From positions 297,502,556 to 297,566,555 of the forward strand of contig JBOZIK010000001.1 of assembly GCA_051453625.1 (NCBI GenBank): a stretch of DNA of 64,000 nucleotides. Reading direction: 5' to 3'. Shown here piece after piece: positions 33,561 through 46,320 of this stretch; position 1 is the first letter of the stretch; every line of letters begins with the position of its first letter. The notes beneath the pieces were generated by a model. The model searched no databases. It was not told the DNA's origin and was given only the letters and a program-made list of their open reading frames with translations. Source of the DNA: Welwitschia mirabilis (Eukaryota; Gnetophyta; Gnetopsida; Welwitschiales). Position numbers and translations under genes: made by a program.

Positions 33561-34905
33561 TAATACTATGATGAGTTAAAGTCACATCCCTTTTAAATGA
33601 AGAGAAAACATATGGTTATTTATCATCTTCATGGAAGAAACAAGAGTGTTTATCAACTTGTAAATAATAGAAGCAACATAGTTATTTAAAAAAACTTTAT
33701 ACCCATATTCATTTAATCAACTAATGTTTAGTAAGTTATGAAATAATTGTGGGACATAATAAAAATTCTCCATATCATAAGATCCACTTTAAATATAAGA
33801 GTAACATTATTTTTTTCTTTAATTGGAATTCCTTGATCATTATCCATTCTTACCTCTATCTTTACATTGTTATTCAAGTTGGAAAACACTTCTTTCTTAC
33901 CTCTCATATGATTATCACAACCTCAATGCAAACATCAAACATCATCATCCTTATTTATGATAGTAAAAACCAACCTTGAATTTTTATTATCTTATTTAGA
34001 ACAATTAATATGATCTATATGATATTTGCAATTCTTTATGAAACGTTCAAAATGTTTACACTTATAATACTAAATATGAGATAGGTTTATACCTAAAGCT
34101 TTACTTTGTCCTCATCCTTGACCATCTCCTTTAGCTCTTCCATGCTCATAAGAACCTTGTCCTTCTACTATGGCCATGTCTCCTATTAAGCCAAAAACCT
34201 CCTTTTCCATGAATGTTTACTTAACTTTAAAATGATTGCTTTATGCAAAATTGTTCATATCACATTCACTACTCATGTATTTGTAGTAAACTCAATAATG
34301 CATTTTCTATCATGAAATTGATACCCTTTCCCTATTTAATAGTAATTAATACACCATTAAATCTTAATGGCAAAATTTGTAGTATTTTATCCACTATTCA
34401 TCTTTCTTCCATTTGTTTTCTTATAGTACAAATTTGATTCACAATATTGACAACATCTGTAAAGTATTATGCAAGGATTTTTATCTCCTTCATTAGAGTC
34501 ATTTCAAACTATCTACATTGAAATTATAACTTTATAGTCTTTTATTTCACTGTTTCCTTAAAGGCCTTGATAAGAGGCTCTCATGTATTCTTTAAGTTGG
34601 TGCTATTGTAATCTATGAAAAATATTATCAAGCATGAAAATTTGAATTAAACTTAATGCCTTTACCTTCCTTAGTAATTATTCTTTTCTATTGCCTTTTC
34701 ATTATTTGTCAATGGAGAAAAATTGATAGCATCATGCTCCTAATAACCATCTTTAACAATCTTCTACAAATCCATAGATCAAAAGAGCATCTTCATTTTA
34801 ATGCTAGAAATGCCAAAATCCTTTTCATTAAACATTGTGTATTATATCCATGGTGATGAACTACCAGTAAAGTATGCATTTACCACTTCATTTACTCTAT
34901 TTTCC
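33561..34905 (-). pseudogene. Copia gag and presumed protease fossil
   Basis: Near 34050-34200 the minus strand reads GLIGDMAIVEGQGSYEHGRA, a Gly-rich basic stretch, then YYKCKHFERFIKNCKY, a zinc knuckle with the first Cys as Tyr and the His as Arg. Near 34850-34900 it reads MENRVNEVVNAYFTG. UBN2-type gag sequence with many stops fills 34240-34850. No protease motif could be read between 33561 and 34020 with confidence. Confidence 0.6.
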
Positions 34906-34921
34906 ATTACTTTAATACCGT
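34906..34921 (-). other. Primer-binding site, decayed
   Basis: The minus strand reads ACGGTATTAAAGTAATGG beside the 5' LTR, related to TGGTATCAGAGC by a few substitutions. Confidence 0.5.
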
Positions 34922-35181
34922 TGTTAGCCAAAAGAGATGAAAATCTTCAAAGAAAAAAACTAAACTTGAAGAAATTTTTAGCATCAAAAGAAAAAACAAA
35001 GAATTATTTTATTCACTAATTTTTCCATACATCTTACACTTATTTAAAGTGAAAATAGGAAGCCTTATGACACATCTCCTTGGGTAGCCAAAAAATAGAT
35101 GTATAAAAAGATAATAAAATCTTCATGGAATACATCCCATAGTGGCTTTATGATGACTGATGATTGAGTTTGCTTTTAACA
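34922..35181 (-). repeat. 5' LTR of the 30-35 kb copia element
   Basis: Shares AGAGATGAAAA, AAACTTGAAGAAATTT and AAGATAATAAAAT with 30012-30310. It is about 40 bp shorter, having lost the section with AAAAACATGTGATAAACAC. Confidence 0.87.
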
Positions 35182-36232
35182 TGAAGATGATCAAAATGTA
35201 GCTAGCTATTTTGAGGAAAAGTTCTTATTGTAGAAAATCTAATTATAATGTTAGTAAGCATGACTAACATGGTTGTCACTAGGGAAGATTACAATGTGAG
35301 ATGGTTCTTAGAGCCTTATTTAATTCCTTTTTAATCACTTTATTGGAGGTTATGTAAGTAAGAGGAAAAATGGTGTTTCAAAGAAGCCACTTTATAGAGA
35401 GTGAATAGATAGAGCTTAAATTTGTCAAACACTCTGTTTTGTCTTGCAACAGTTACTTTTCTTACTAGCTACTTATGTAGCTAATTAATTCATTAGAAAC
35501 ATGAAGCAATTAAGTAAGTAATTCTTATTTGTCAGTATGTAAGTTTCTATTAGGTAGAAGGGTATTTTGTCATACTAACATCCTTACAACAACTATAAAA
35601 TAGAATAGTTATAGAGTAGGTATATAGGTGGACAATAGTTAATAAAGATAAGACATGAAAATTTAAAGATAAAAGGAGAATGGGTTTAAGTATAATTGTC
35701 CTATGAGATGGTAGGATTTTCATTTCCTAACATTCGATCTACATAGCACAAGCCACCAATAAATTAATCTTTATGTAAAACACATTATAATGGATATGGT
35801 GACACTTTAAATCATTACAAAACAAAGAATTTTATTCTGACATTTATCTATCAAAAGGAAATGTATCAAGGTAGGTCTATGAAGATAAAAAACATGAGAT
35901 CTACTAGAGGCTTTAAGGAACTACCTACATATCACACCATTGAAAGTGGAAAATAAGAGTCAAGAGAGTATTCTAATTACATAGTAAAGAAAACACTGTC
36001 CTATAAAATAATCCTTACAAAATATGATAAGTAAAATGTCTAGTTATAATATGTTGAGTTATTGACATGTATAATTCACTATTCATCAAATGGCAAGGAA
36101 GATCTAGTAGCTGTTGTGAAAGCACTAGGACAACATTTAAATACAATCAATAATAAATATTATAATAATGGTATTTTCTATAATTTTCATTACTTTTTAA
36201 ATATTAATACACCAAGAATATGTGCTAGTGTG
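35182..36232. other. AT-rich DNA, no gene seen
   Basis: No coding or repeat structure was recognised beyond general AT-richness. Confidence 0.6.
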
Positions 36233-36252
36233 TATATATATATATATATATA
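36233..36252. repeat. (TA)n microsatellite
   Basis: About ten TA dinucleotides; a second interrupted TA run lies at 36648-36677. Confidence 0.9.
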
Positions 36253-36277
36253 CACCAAGATGTAGCTCCATATATTT

Positions 36278-36403
36278 AGATAGGAAATGAAATGATGCAA
36301 GAAATGGAGGCATTTGATAAAGCATAATCACATACCTTCTAGATAGGAAATGAAATGATGCAAGAAATGTAGGCATTTGATAAAGCATAATCACATACCT
36401 TCA
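36278..36403 (+). repeat. 63-bp tandem duplication
   Basis: 36278-36340 and 36341-36403 are two abutting 63-bp copies beginning AGATAGGAAATGAAATGATG with one mismatch (GGAGG against GTAGG). High identity shows it is recent relative to its surroundings. Confidence 0.95.
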
Positions 36404-39400
36404 AAAAAGTACTTTTTATTTCTCTAGTCTATAAATGAAGGTTTCCTATAAAACCCACATCTTGTATCAATAAAACATAATTCATAAAGGTTGAAGAGTT
36501 AGCCACCTAAAAACTACAAGATATGCTACAATTACAAATAAGCTACATGCAAATTCATGCCAAGATGAAAATGAATAAAAAAAAGTTCCTAAATAAATAA
36601 AATGTAAATAAAATAAATGAAAGAAGAACAATGCACAAGAAAAAAGCCATATATATATATATATATATTTATATATATCTAGGGAAAAAAATATTGCAAA
36701 TAAATTTAACAAGAAAATAAAAATTAAAAAATCTATAAAAAATCTAAGTAAGACCTAAAAAACATTTTCAGTACAAGAAGCTTACAAATTCATGTAAGGT
36801 TTAAGAGTTTTAGAAACCCTATCCTAAGCTTTGATAAAATGCAAAAGACTATAGTAAATAACTATAATTAAGGAATTTTAAAATAAGATCTTTAAAGTAA
36901 TTTTGAAGAAAAATTTAATCAATATCTTTATTAATCAAAATGTCCACATCATTTTATAAAGTGAGAAGTCCTCAATGAAGGAGCCATAACCCAATACTAA
37001 GAAATGGCCTTATCTACAACTAGAATGGATTCCTTATTTGATCGATTTTTAAATCATTATAAGACCAATAAATGCACCAAAAATGAGAAATGAAAAACCT
37101 AAGATGGGTATTTAGGAATTTGCAATAATGATTAGGATCACTAAAGAGTTATAAAATACTAAAGAAAATCATATTAATAATTTCATAACTGATGAAGTTA
37201 TCTTTGTATTCATTATGATTGCCATCCACTTACATGTCATCGTGAAGGCATGATGGATGATGGTTAATCTTTCTTTTAATGGATTCTTATCCTTCACATG
37301 ATTTTTGGAAATAGAGGAGTAACGTTTCGGTTGTTTTCAAGACAACTAGATGGATGATTATTAGTTATCAATTTATAAGTTCTATTTCTTTTATTTCTAC
37401 TAGTTATCTTGGGTGTTGTCTAGATGACTAGGTGAACAATAATTGATCTTTAGTCTTCTATGCTTTCCTACTTTATAATTGGCTTTTGTATTAGCATATG
37501 AAAATTTATTCTATTGGATTTAATATTTATTCATATTTTTCAAGTGCATTTATTAAGATCATCATTCACCTAAACTTAGCTATGACTTTTGAGTTTTAAG
37601 TGATAGATCCCTAATTCTTCTAAAGATGTTGAATTTCATGGTGTACTTTATTATCTTCTAGGTTTATCCTCAAGTTGTGATTTGCTACTCTAATGGCTAT
37701 CATTCTTTGGAGTGTTACCTACACAATAAGGTGGATAGTTATTAGTAAGAATCTAATTTACCTATTTATTGATCCTATTATTCATCCTCTTAAGTATTAT
37801 GTAAACGATAAGGTGAATGATAAATTCTTATTCATCTATTAGTCTTCTCAGTTATCAATCATCATTCTTGACTGAATTTTTAATTTTATATAGAGAATTG
37901 GAAGTCTAGAATATGTCCTTAAAATAAATTTAAATGCTTAAAAATGTTTGAAAACTATTATTCTTTGTTCATTGTAATGGCTACTTGAATTTTTTTCTTA
38001 ATTGATAAAAAACATAATTCAATAAACCTAAAACATACTCTAAACATGATGTTAAATATCATCAATTTGACTTGCTATACTTAATCAAGATGATATTTTT
38101 CACATGTTAATAGCCATCATCCAAACCACTAGCATTGCTAGTCTTTTAAAGTAAAATATGTTAAAATATATGTTCTCAAAAATTCATGGGAAATGCAATA
38201 AAGTGTAGTTGTGGATTAGATTTATTATCATATCAAAATAACTAATAACCTTAATGATACATGATGATAGCTCATAATAACATGTGATAGTGACATGTGG
38301 TAGTAGCAAGTATGATATCATGAAAGACATTTGACAATAGAATCTAGTGGTGATAAGACTCATCATAATTTAAAGGTCATCTCAGTACTACTTTCATAAG
38401 AAAATAAGGATTTTTGTTAAAGCTCAATGAAAAACTATAACTTTTCAAAATGTAATCACCTAAAAGTGTAACATCCTTAATTGTAATTATTACCAATCAC
38501 TATAATTGAAAGGATTTTTACCACTTTAATACTGATACTCACCTATGGCAAGACCTTAATTCTTCATTTTAAAACATCTTTGGTTTAGTGAACATAGTGG
38601 AATCCTTAGAGAATCAAATTGATATGGCTTTGTAAGTATCTTTTTTTGAGCAGACTTGTTCCAAGACTAGTTTAAGGAGTCTATTTTAGTTTCATATTCT
38701 TCCTTTAATGTAATGTTTTTCCCTATTTCAATACAAGTATAAATATTAATTCTTTAATTTTTAGTGTGTGTAATATCATAGTTTTAATCCTTAGTGAGAT
38801 TATTTTTTATTTTAACATAAAAGCAGTTATTCATTCCTATAACCTTATGATTTTAATCCTTAGTTGAGACTAAATATCAAGTTCATTCAATACCAAGTGA
38901 ATTTTTTAAGTTAGCTTATTGACTATAGTTACTTTCATATTATGAAACTTAATTTCAATTGTTCTTGCATTCCATGTTTACGAGGGAACATAAGGGATTA
39001 AACTAACTATTAAATTCATCAACACTCAAGTGATGAATGAGATTATGTTATCATTCTCTAAGTGATCACAATTAAATAATTTAATCTTATATCTTAAAAA
39101 AGGTATAGCATATTGTTAGAGTAAAGATGTGCTATTGGATAAGCTAAGCTAGACCTTTGAAATCCATTTTCTTATTTCATCCGTTAAAGTTCATTAAAAA
39201 TTTCACTATTAATTATTTCTTTATTTGATTTTATTTTAAGTTTAAAATAGTTGTATTAGTTCTATTAAGATCTCTATTAATTATCCCTATGGAAGAATGA
39301 TATTAGGTGCTTATCTAGTTTTTGTCAAATTTTTTAACAATAAATGAGCATATTTTTGTAAAAATCTATAACTTCTGAAAGAATTTAAGAATTGACTTAT

Positions 39401-40340
39401 AAATTGGAGTTGTCATCTAAAATGTTTTAACTTCATCTAGTAATTCATGTTATTCATTTAAATCTCTTTAATAAAGGATAAACTTTAAGATCACTTACGT
39501 AATTAGAAGAACATTCTGTTAAGGCCTAATCTTACTTGTTATGTTTAAATTGAAGAGATATAAAAACCTCATATCAAGAAACTTTAAAATAGTTTTATAA
39601 ATACATTTTTAACTAAATGGACACATTGGAATGAAAGTGAAAGTTATTCATTCTTTATGAAGTTAGTGTTCAAGACTTAAGATGGATGATGAATGTATGC
39701 AAGCATAGGTAGTTCATCCACTAGGGAGTTAATACTCAAGGATGAACTAATAAATTAAGAGCTAGAAAATGTGATTTTGATTTTTAAATGTAATTAAAAA
39801 ATAGTTAAGAATAACAACTATTGTAAAGAAAGGTTGTAACCCTTCCATTTATGATATTATATTTCTTCATCTTGTTTATAAGACTATGGAGTTAGGGAGG
39901 GATAAATAGACTAGGTAGATATAACTAATGATAAAATTGGCTAGTATCCAAGGGCCATAGGACAAGGGATAAAGTCATAGTTCATGTCTTAATCTTTTAT
40001 CATTAATTCAATGTTGGAGAAAGGAATAATGATTAAATTACTACTATTTTAATAAAGAGATACTTTAATTCTACCCAATTGATATGTTATTAAAATTTTT
40101 TTCTACTTGGTTTCTAATGTTCCTTATTAAATTTAAGTCCAAACCTACTTTAGTAATTTGGAAAATTACATATTCCTCTAGGTAATTCATATAATTCTAC
40201 AAATTAAATTCCTTTTATTAAACACTCTCTAATAAGATTTGCAAATTCTATATATTATAAACAAGGTCAGTTACTTTTCTAAATTTAATTATTCATGTAT
40301 AACATTAAAGATTTCTCACCTATATTTCATCTAAAGTAGC
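36404..40340. other. AT-rich DNA, anonymous, with dispersed repeat copy
   Basis: No gene seen. The 36970-37115 section matches 20415-20565. Between 37340 and 37830 a phrase of the type GATRACTAGGTGAACAATAAT recurs four times at irregular spacing. The 38600-39350 region has some features of a gypsy LTR and leader, but too little to call. Confidence 0.5.
36970..37115 (+). repeat. Dispersed repeat, copy 2
   Basis: Partner of 20415-20565, sharing TCAATGAAGGA, ATGGATTCCTTR and a closing GGTATTTAGG block in the same order. Confidence 0.5.
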
Positions 40341-40499
40341 TAAATAAAAATACATTTTAACATTCCTCCCTTTCTTTTTAGGTTAAACAAAATTCTTATC
40401 ACCTAAAAGTTCCTAGATCATGTCAAAATTTTCATGTACACATGCTTAAAAAAATGGAGTTTTACCACTTTTGTTAATGGTCATGATTATTCTTTTCTC

Positions 40500-40640
40500 A
40501 TACTTTAAAAGAGTGATTGTTACACTAGCATAACTTATTTTATTAGCCTCATGCAAATAGATATTTAAAAATTAATTTTCACTTTCATCATAAATTAATG
40601 TTCTAAGGACTAGTAGATAAACCACTATTACTATAATATA
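40500..40640 (-). pseudogene. Possible copia gag fragment
   Basis: The minus strand reads FLNIYLHEANKISYASVTIT and LLKYEKR. This resembles the UBN2 gag segment in which a Y-x-H/G-x-x-x-I-S-x-x-x-V-x-x-x-L-L-x-x-E pattern occurs. No other domain of the same element was recognised nearby, so this is tentative. Confidence 0.3.
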
Positions 40641-41429
40641 GAATTTCTTGTTTTCATTTTTTTAATATGGAAAGAAATTGGTCTATACGTTCTTCCTAGA
40701 CATTGTTAATAAAAATATATAAAACAAATTAAATAAAATAGGTAAAATTGATTTACACATAATTTACTATAGGAAAAATATTTTGGTTAAAAAAAACATT
40801 ATAAAGTAACTATTGCACTAATTATTATAGCACTTTATATTCAAAATAAAGATCAAAGAGAAGTACAACTTTGAGATGAAATTAATTTAATATCCAAAAA
40901 TAAAAATACTCCATTGCATTTCCTTTGGCACATCTCATAGGTTCTTTAATAGACATAGGGACCTCCTATAATAATTGGTAATCAATAATGAATAAAAAAC
41001 AGTGAACATAGATTAAAGAAAGTAATATAGGTAATAAGGAGTAAATAAAAAGGAAATAATCAGCAATCAGTAGGAATCGAGAAGTTAACTAAAGCTAAAT
41101 GAAATAATATTTTAGTAATTATACATAGACTTTCCATTCAAATCTTATAATTCTCCCTACTAAAGGTACGGATGCCTCAAAGATTAGTTAAGACTACAAA
41201 TAGTCTCATTAATTATTGAGACCAAGTGTTATTTAGCATCATAAAAATTTTCTAAGAGATATTATTATTTTCAACATATTAGTAGATTAGGGGATATTAA
41301 ATTAGAGTAATTTCATAGATGGGTAAGGTATAAGTGTGTTGAATGACTTTACTTCTAAAAGGGGTTAATAGAAAAATGTAATTTGGCTTACACTAGTAAT
41401 GAAATCCAAGTATGAAAATGATAATTACT

Positions 41430-41810
41430 AGGATTATGTTAATTTAATTATCATTAAATGATGATGTTAGTTAAATTCCTACATATAATCCTATCTAGAA
41501 TGATTATTTAATTAAATGTTTGCTTAAAAAAATAATTCTAACTTCATTATGACATTTTAATGAAATAATCATATATAAAAAAGAACATACATAATTTCAT
41601 TTCTCATTATTTACACATAAAACTTCAATTATATATCCCCTTAACTTTAGTAAATTGATATATTTTTAAGATTATAAATATCACTATTATAGTTTAATTA
41701 TTCTTAATAATGTTTTATCATTTAATTTTTAAAAAGTATTATTAAAAAGAACTAATATTTTATCTATAGCTCATCTTGAGCTATCCACACTTCATTGATA
41801 CTTACTATTA
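41430..41810 (+). repeat. Dispersed repeat, copy 2
   Basis: Aligns with 22312-22690; both copies share CTATCTAG, TTTAATGAAATA and AATATATTTTTAAGATTATA type blocks in the same order. Confidence 0.6.
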
Positions 41811-44800
41811 GTTCTACTGATGTCAATGGTTCTTTGGAGAATAATAAGTATTTTGAATAATGAAATATTAAACAAATATAAGTCAATGGATTAACCTTAC
41901 AACTTAGTGCTAGATAACTCTATAAAGACTAAGAGATACATATCTGTATCCTATTACTCAAGGATATTTATTATCACTTATCTATCAATAAAAAAAATAT
42001 AGCAATAAAAGTATATAATCCTTAGATAAAGCCCATATCAATGATAAGTAATGTTTAAATTTCTAATTTATTCCACTTTCCACATTTAAAGAACCTACAC
42101 CATTCATTAAAACTTTTCCATTTTAAATCTAAAGTTCCTATGAATACAATAAGGGATTTTGTCATCATGAAATTTCATCCCTATTCTGCATATGATGAAA
42201 TATTAAATCATAAGGCATCTATCCTATTAAGTCAAATCACTTCATCTATGTTAATTGGGTATTTTTTATAGTCTTTACATCATTAGTAAATCCACATTGA
42301 TATATGATTTGATTTACTTTATTCTTTTACCATTAATACACTTATGATTGCTTGTTATCTAATAGTTTAATTTGAGTGTTCTTTCATGTTTATCTCTGAT
42401 CTTTATTCATTCACTGTGTTATTATGATTTAAATGATTAGTATATTAATTTATGATATTTATTATGCTATTATAGTATTTTCTCACATTTCATTTTAATA
42501 CACAACATTTCTAATACTTGTGCTTTCATGGAATTTTGAATCTACATTGAATGATTTACTTCTTATGTATGAATCCAATATGCACTTAGTATTAATATTT
42601 TACTTGGCTTATCTGTACTTGATAAATTAACTTATGAATAGTTATTCTTAATTCTTTAGAGATATACTTTATTTAATTTTCTAATCTCTTTTTCAAAACC
42701 TTTGTGAAATTCTTTCTATTTAAATCTTTATATAACAAACATTATCAAACCTTGTGATCTATGAAATACCTATCAATCCTAGAGAAAGAATGAAAGATAG
42801 CATTATATATACTAAAACATGAATTTCTAATTTATTTATTTTAAATTTTTACCTAAACTTTAATAACTAGGGCACATCTTCTAGAGTCTACAAGTTGTAA
42901 CAAGTAAGGCATAGTGGGTATATTAAAGTTGCATTCAATAATATATTAATGGAAATCAAGGTAGTAAAAATAACTTCTTCTTATTTTACACTTAACTATT
43001 ATCACATTTATATAAATCACAATAATACTATAAAGTTAAATTAAAAAACATTAAAAACATTCTATACATAAAACTATTTAAACTTGAAAAACCCTTTTAT
43101 AGTGTTTAATTGGTAAATTTTATGTGATAGTATGATTAATGAGAAAAATGAAAGCAAATGTAGAATCAAACAGGGATAACAAGGCATACAACTTACATAA
43201 AATTATGTAACTATTTAACAAAATGAAAGGACAAAAATCAGGATACCTAACTAAATTAAGTAAATTACTAAAGAAAAAATCCTAATGAATTTCTTAGTGC
43301 TTGTGTTAGAATATAAGTAAGAAGTAAGAAAAAGGGATCTATTTGTGCGTAAAATTAATAATATTTCAAATAGACATTACATAATCATTAAATAGTCAAA
43401 TTTAAAATAATGTAAATAAGAATTTTACTTATGATTTAAGAGTCAAGACATTAACAAGAAAGGCATAACTTGTAATTTATCAAGAAATATAAAATAAAAA
43501 TAATATAAAATAAAATCATTTAATTTATATTCATATTATATAATTAAATTGTTATCATACCTTTATTGCATAATTTTCTATTATTAATGACATTACTCAT
43601 ATTTTTTTAAGATTTCAAAGGTATTGGAACTAAAAGGTAATAGTTATTTATTCATAAACAAAAGAATAAGTTAGGATAATTTTTCTTAAAGTACAATCAT
43701 AAGGTTGTTATAATAGCATGTTATAGTACAATGTTTATAACTCTTAAATGGCTTTATATTCTTAGGCGAGTAAGGACTTATTCAAAATTATATTAAATTA
43801 CCTATAGTCTTTACTATGCATTTGAAGTATTGGCTTTATAAAGTAAAAATGAATGCTTATTGCTTTCTATTTTTATCTTTTGATCTACTTTCATACAATA
43901 ATTTTTTAAATAAAAAAATCATTTAGTTTTAAATTTTTATAAACCTAATAAAATCCTAAACTTATATTTTAAAAAAATCATTTAGTTTTATTCAATATTT
44001 AATAATTTATGATAGTTTTAAATCATGCTTCCATTTTACAAAATTTGAACTTTAGCTAGAAAGAGAACATAAATTTTTATCAATAAATTTACATCAATTA
44101 TAATTAATAAAATTAATATTTAAAATATAATTCAGATAGCATAGAGACTATGGAAAATAAATATTAATTAATATAAAGAAATAACAATTAAGAAAAAATA
44201 GTGGAAAGGATTTATTCAAGGGAAATAATTTTAATAAGCCTTAGGATTTGACATAAAGGATTATCCTCTTATTAGTACTAGTAATTTGTTGTTTTTCTAG
44301 GCATAATACTAATAAATTTGTTGTTATAAAAGAAACCCATGCTCTCTCTATCATTCATGTTTTTTATGACATTTTGAAACTGAATTTATTTATGAGCCCT
44401 AAAATAGTATCTTCATTAAGTGCTTTGTAATTCATATTATTACCAAGTTTTTAACCCATCTTCATGTTGTGTTGATGGCTATGCTTTGTCATGATGTCGA
44501 TATTTTCATATGAAAAAAATAGAGCATACTAAAATTTAACAAAATAAAAGCACAAATAGAAATTCATAAAGGTTGTAAATGAATTAAAAATGTTTATTAT
44601 TAACAAAACTATAAAATAATAATAATTAAATTTACATGTAGAATGTACTTAATTTATGTTAAATGATATAATGAAAATATTATATAAATAGATAAAACCA
44701 TTTATGAAATAGTTATGAATGTGATCATAATGTGTTATTAAGATTGATTAACTAGGTGATATACATTGTTTACTATTAACTATAACTTGGGCATTTTTTT

Positions 44801-44870
44801 GTTACAATGAAGAATGTTTCTTAAAGCAAATTCAATATAATAATTATGTTACATTTAATTGTCTTATGTT
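41811..44870. other. AT-rich DNA, no gene seen
   Basis: No coding, LTR or structural RNA signal was recognised. The left part of the copia fossil that follows (its RT) may be here but is not readable. Confidence 0.5.
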
Positions 44871-44879
44871 TCAACTAAT

Positions 44880-46320
44880 AATGCTAACATAACTCTCATT
44901 ATTTCTAGAATAGTTTCATTATAATTTTCTACAATCTCCATTCACTGTAAAGTTCTAAACATACTTTGACTGTTAATTTTAAATTCTTTTAAAAAACTTT
45001 CAAACTCATAAAAGGATATTCTTTCCCTTTGTTAGAAATAAATACTAAGTTTTACATTTAAATTGATATTATACTCTTGTCTTAAGAATTATAAACCATT
45101 AAAAGGTTTTATCTTTAGATTCTAGAGCCATGAACGAAAGGAATAGATTAAAATATGTTTCATTTGTTAAAGAAATAAAGTAAGTATAAGAACTACATAA
45201 AAGAAAATTAATTTTAGGTTTCTACTCTTATCATGCCTATTAGCTCTTTTGAATTTAAAATGTTTATTTTTCCTAACATCATAATTAAACAAAATTAGAT
45301 AAAATAATAAATAATATAGCTAACATATTTTTAAAAATGAATAATTTTATTTTATGTTAATCAAGATTTCAAATCTCTTATGCTATAGAATTGTATCACC
45401 ATTCCCTTTTCTATAAGCATGCCCAATTTTGAAAATAGGTTTATAAATGTAAATATAAATAAACTTTATGTATTGTGAAGTTTTTACGAATTTCTTATGA
45501 ATTTTTTGAACTCATCACAAAACTCACTATAAAACCAATAAAAAAAAGTAGTTAAAACAAAGGAGATTTTTCATTAGATACATGATATAAATATTTTAAG
45601 AGAAAGAAAAATTAATTAGAATGTTCTAGAATTACATTTCCTACCCTTTAATGCTGCATTTATGATTATATCATCCTAGATCTATATAATTCATGAAGAC
45701 AAGTTCATAAGAAGATAATAACTATTGAATGAAATATAGAAGGATGCACTAGATTCTAGTATCTAGAGATTAAAAACTAAATACTATAATATATTTATAT
45801 ATTATTAATAAAAATCTAGCATGGAATTACCTTGATCATTTAAAACATTATTCTAATCACATCATTTATTCTTAGAATTTCTTGCTTTGTTTTTTTTATT
45901 TTGAGATTAGATATCCTTAAGGCGATCACTTATTTTATAATAATACTAAAATGTAACATCATTATATTAATCTAATTTGGATTTAACTTTGTTTAAAGCA
46001 AATCCTTTATCTTTGGTGTAAGAATAACCTTTATCATGAGCTATAAGAACTTAATTGGATTAGTTTCTAGAAGAAACTAGAAGATTTCACTTTTTAACAT
46101 CTATCAACATAGGTACTAGGTTATGTAGTTAAATATTTGTAATTATTTATAGCTGAGATTAAAATAGGGATTACTGTATTACTTAAACTATGTGATAAGG
46201 AAACTAGAGTTTCATTAACATGTAATTTCTTTAGATGTGATAAATCCATGTTATCTATATAGGGCAAGATACTTTTCATCTCATTCAAATGCAATAGATA
46301 ATGATCCTCTTTATTCATAT
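44880..46320 (-). mobile_element. Copia gag and integrase fossil
   Basis: Near 44890-44960 the minus strand reads LQ, a stop, MEIVENYNETILEIMRVML. This aligns with the copia integrase stretch P-Q-Q-N-G-V-V-E-R-K-N-R-T-I-L-E-M-A-R-S-M-L around the catalytic Glu, which is retained. Near 45890-46080 it reads HDKGYSYTKDKGFALNKVKS, then YYYKISDRLKDI, comparable to the basic tail and zinc knuckle of copia gag with all cysteines lost. The order gag then integrase on the minus strand is right. Protease and RT were not recognised. Confidence 0.5.

Larger units (their letters stand above)
30012..35181 (-). mobile_element. Two-LTR Ty1/copia retrotransposon, decayed
   Basis: LTRs of 299 and 260 bp bracket a minus-strand internal region with gag, integrase, RT and RNase H. 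The flanking pentamers CGAAA (left) and TGAAG (right) differ by two transitions and may be a decayed target-site duplication. Two gaps have duplicated flanks. The RNase H domain is the best-preserved part. Confidence 0.9.

Noticed and set aside
36197-36394. Frame encoding a repeated FLASFHFLS peptide
   Set aside because: The peptide repeat comes from the 63-bp tandem duplication, whose length is a multiple of three; no coding evidence.
38600-39350. Possible gypsy LTR and leader with a decayed tRNA-Asp type primer site near 39330
   Set aside because: The match to TGGCGCCGTTGCCGGGGA needs many changes, including transversions, and no gypsy coding follows on the plus strand.
46121-46318. 65-codon minus-strand frame starting MNKEDHYLLHLNEM
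   Set aside because: No motif of its own; at most it is part of the decayed copia gag that includes the zinc-knuckle remnant at 45.9 kb.
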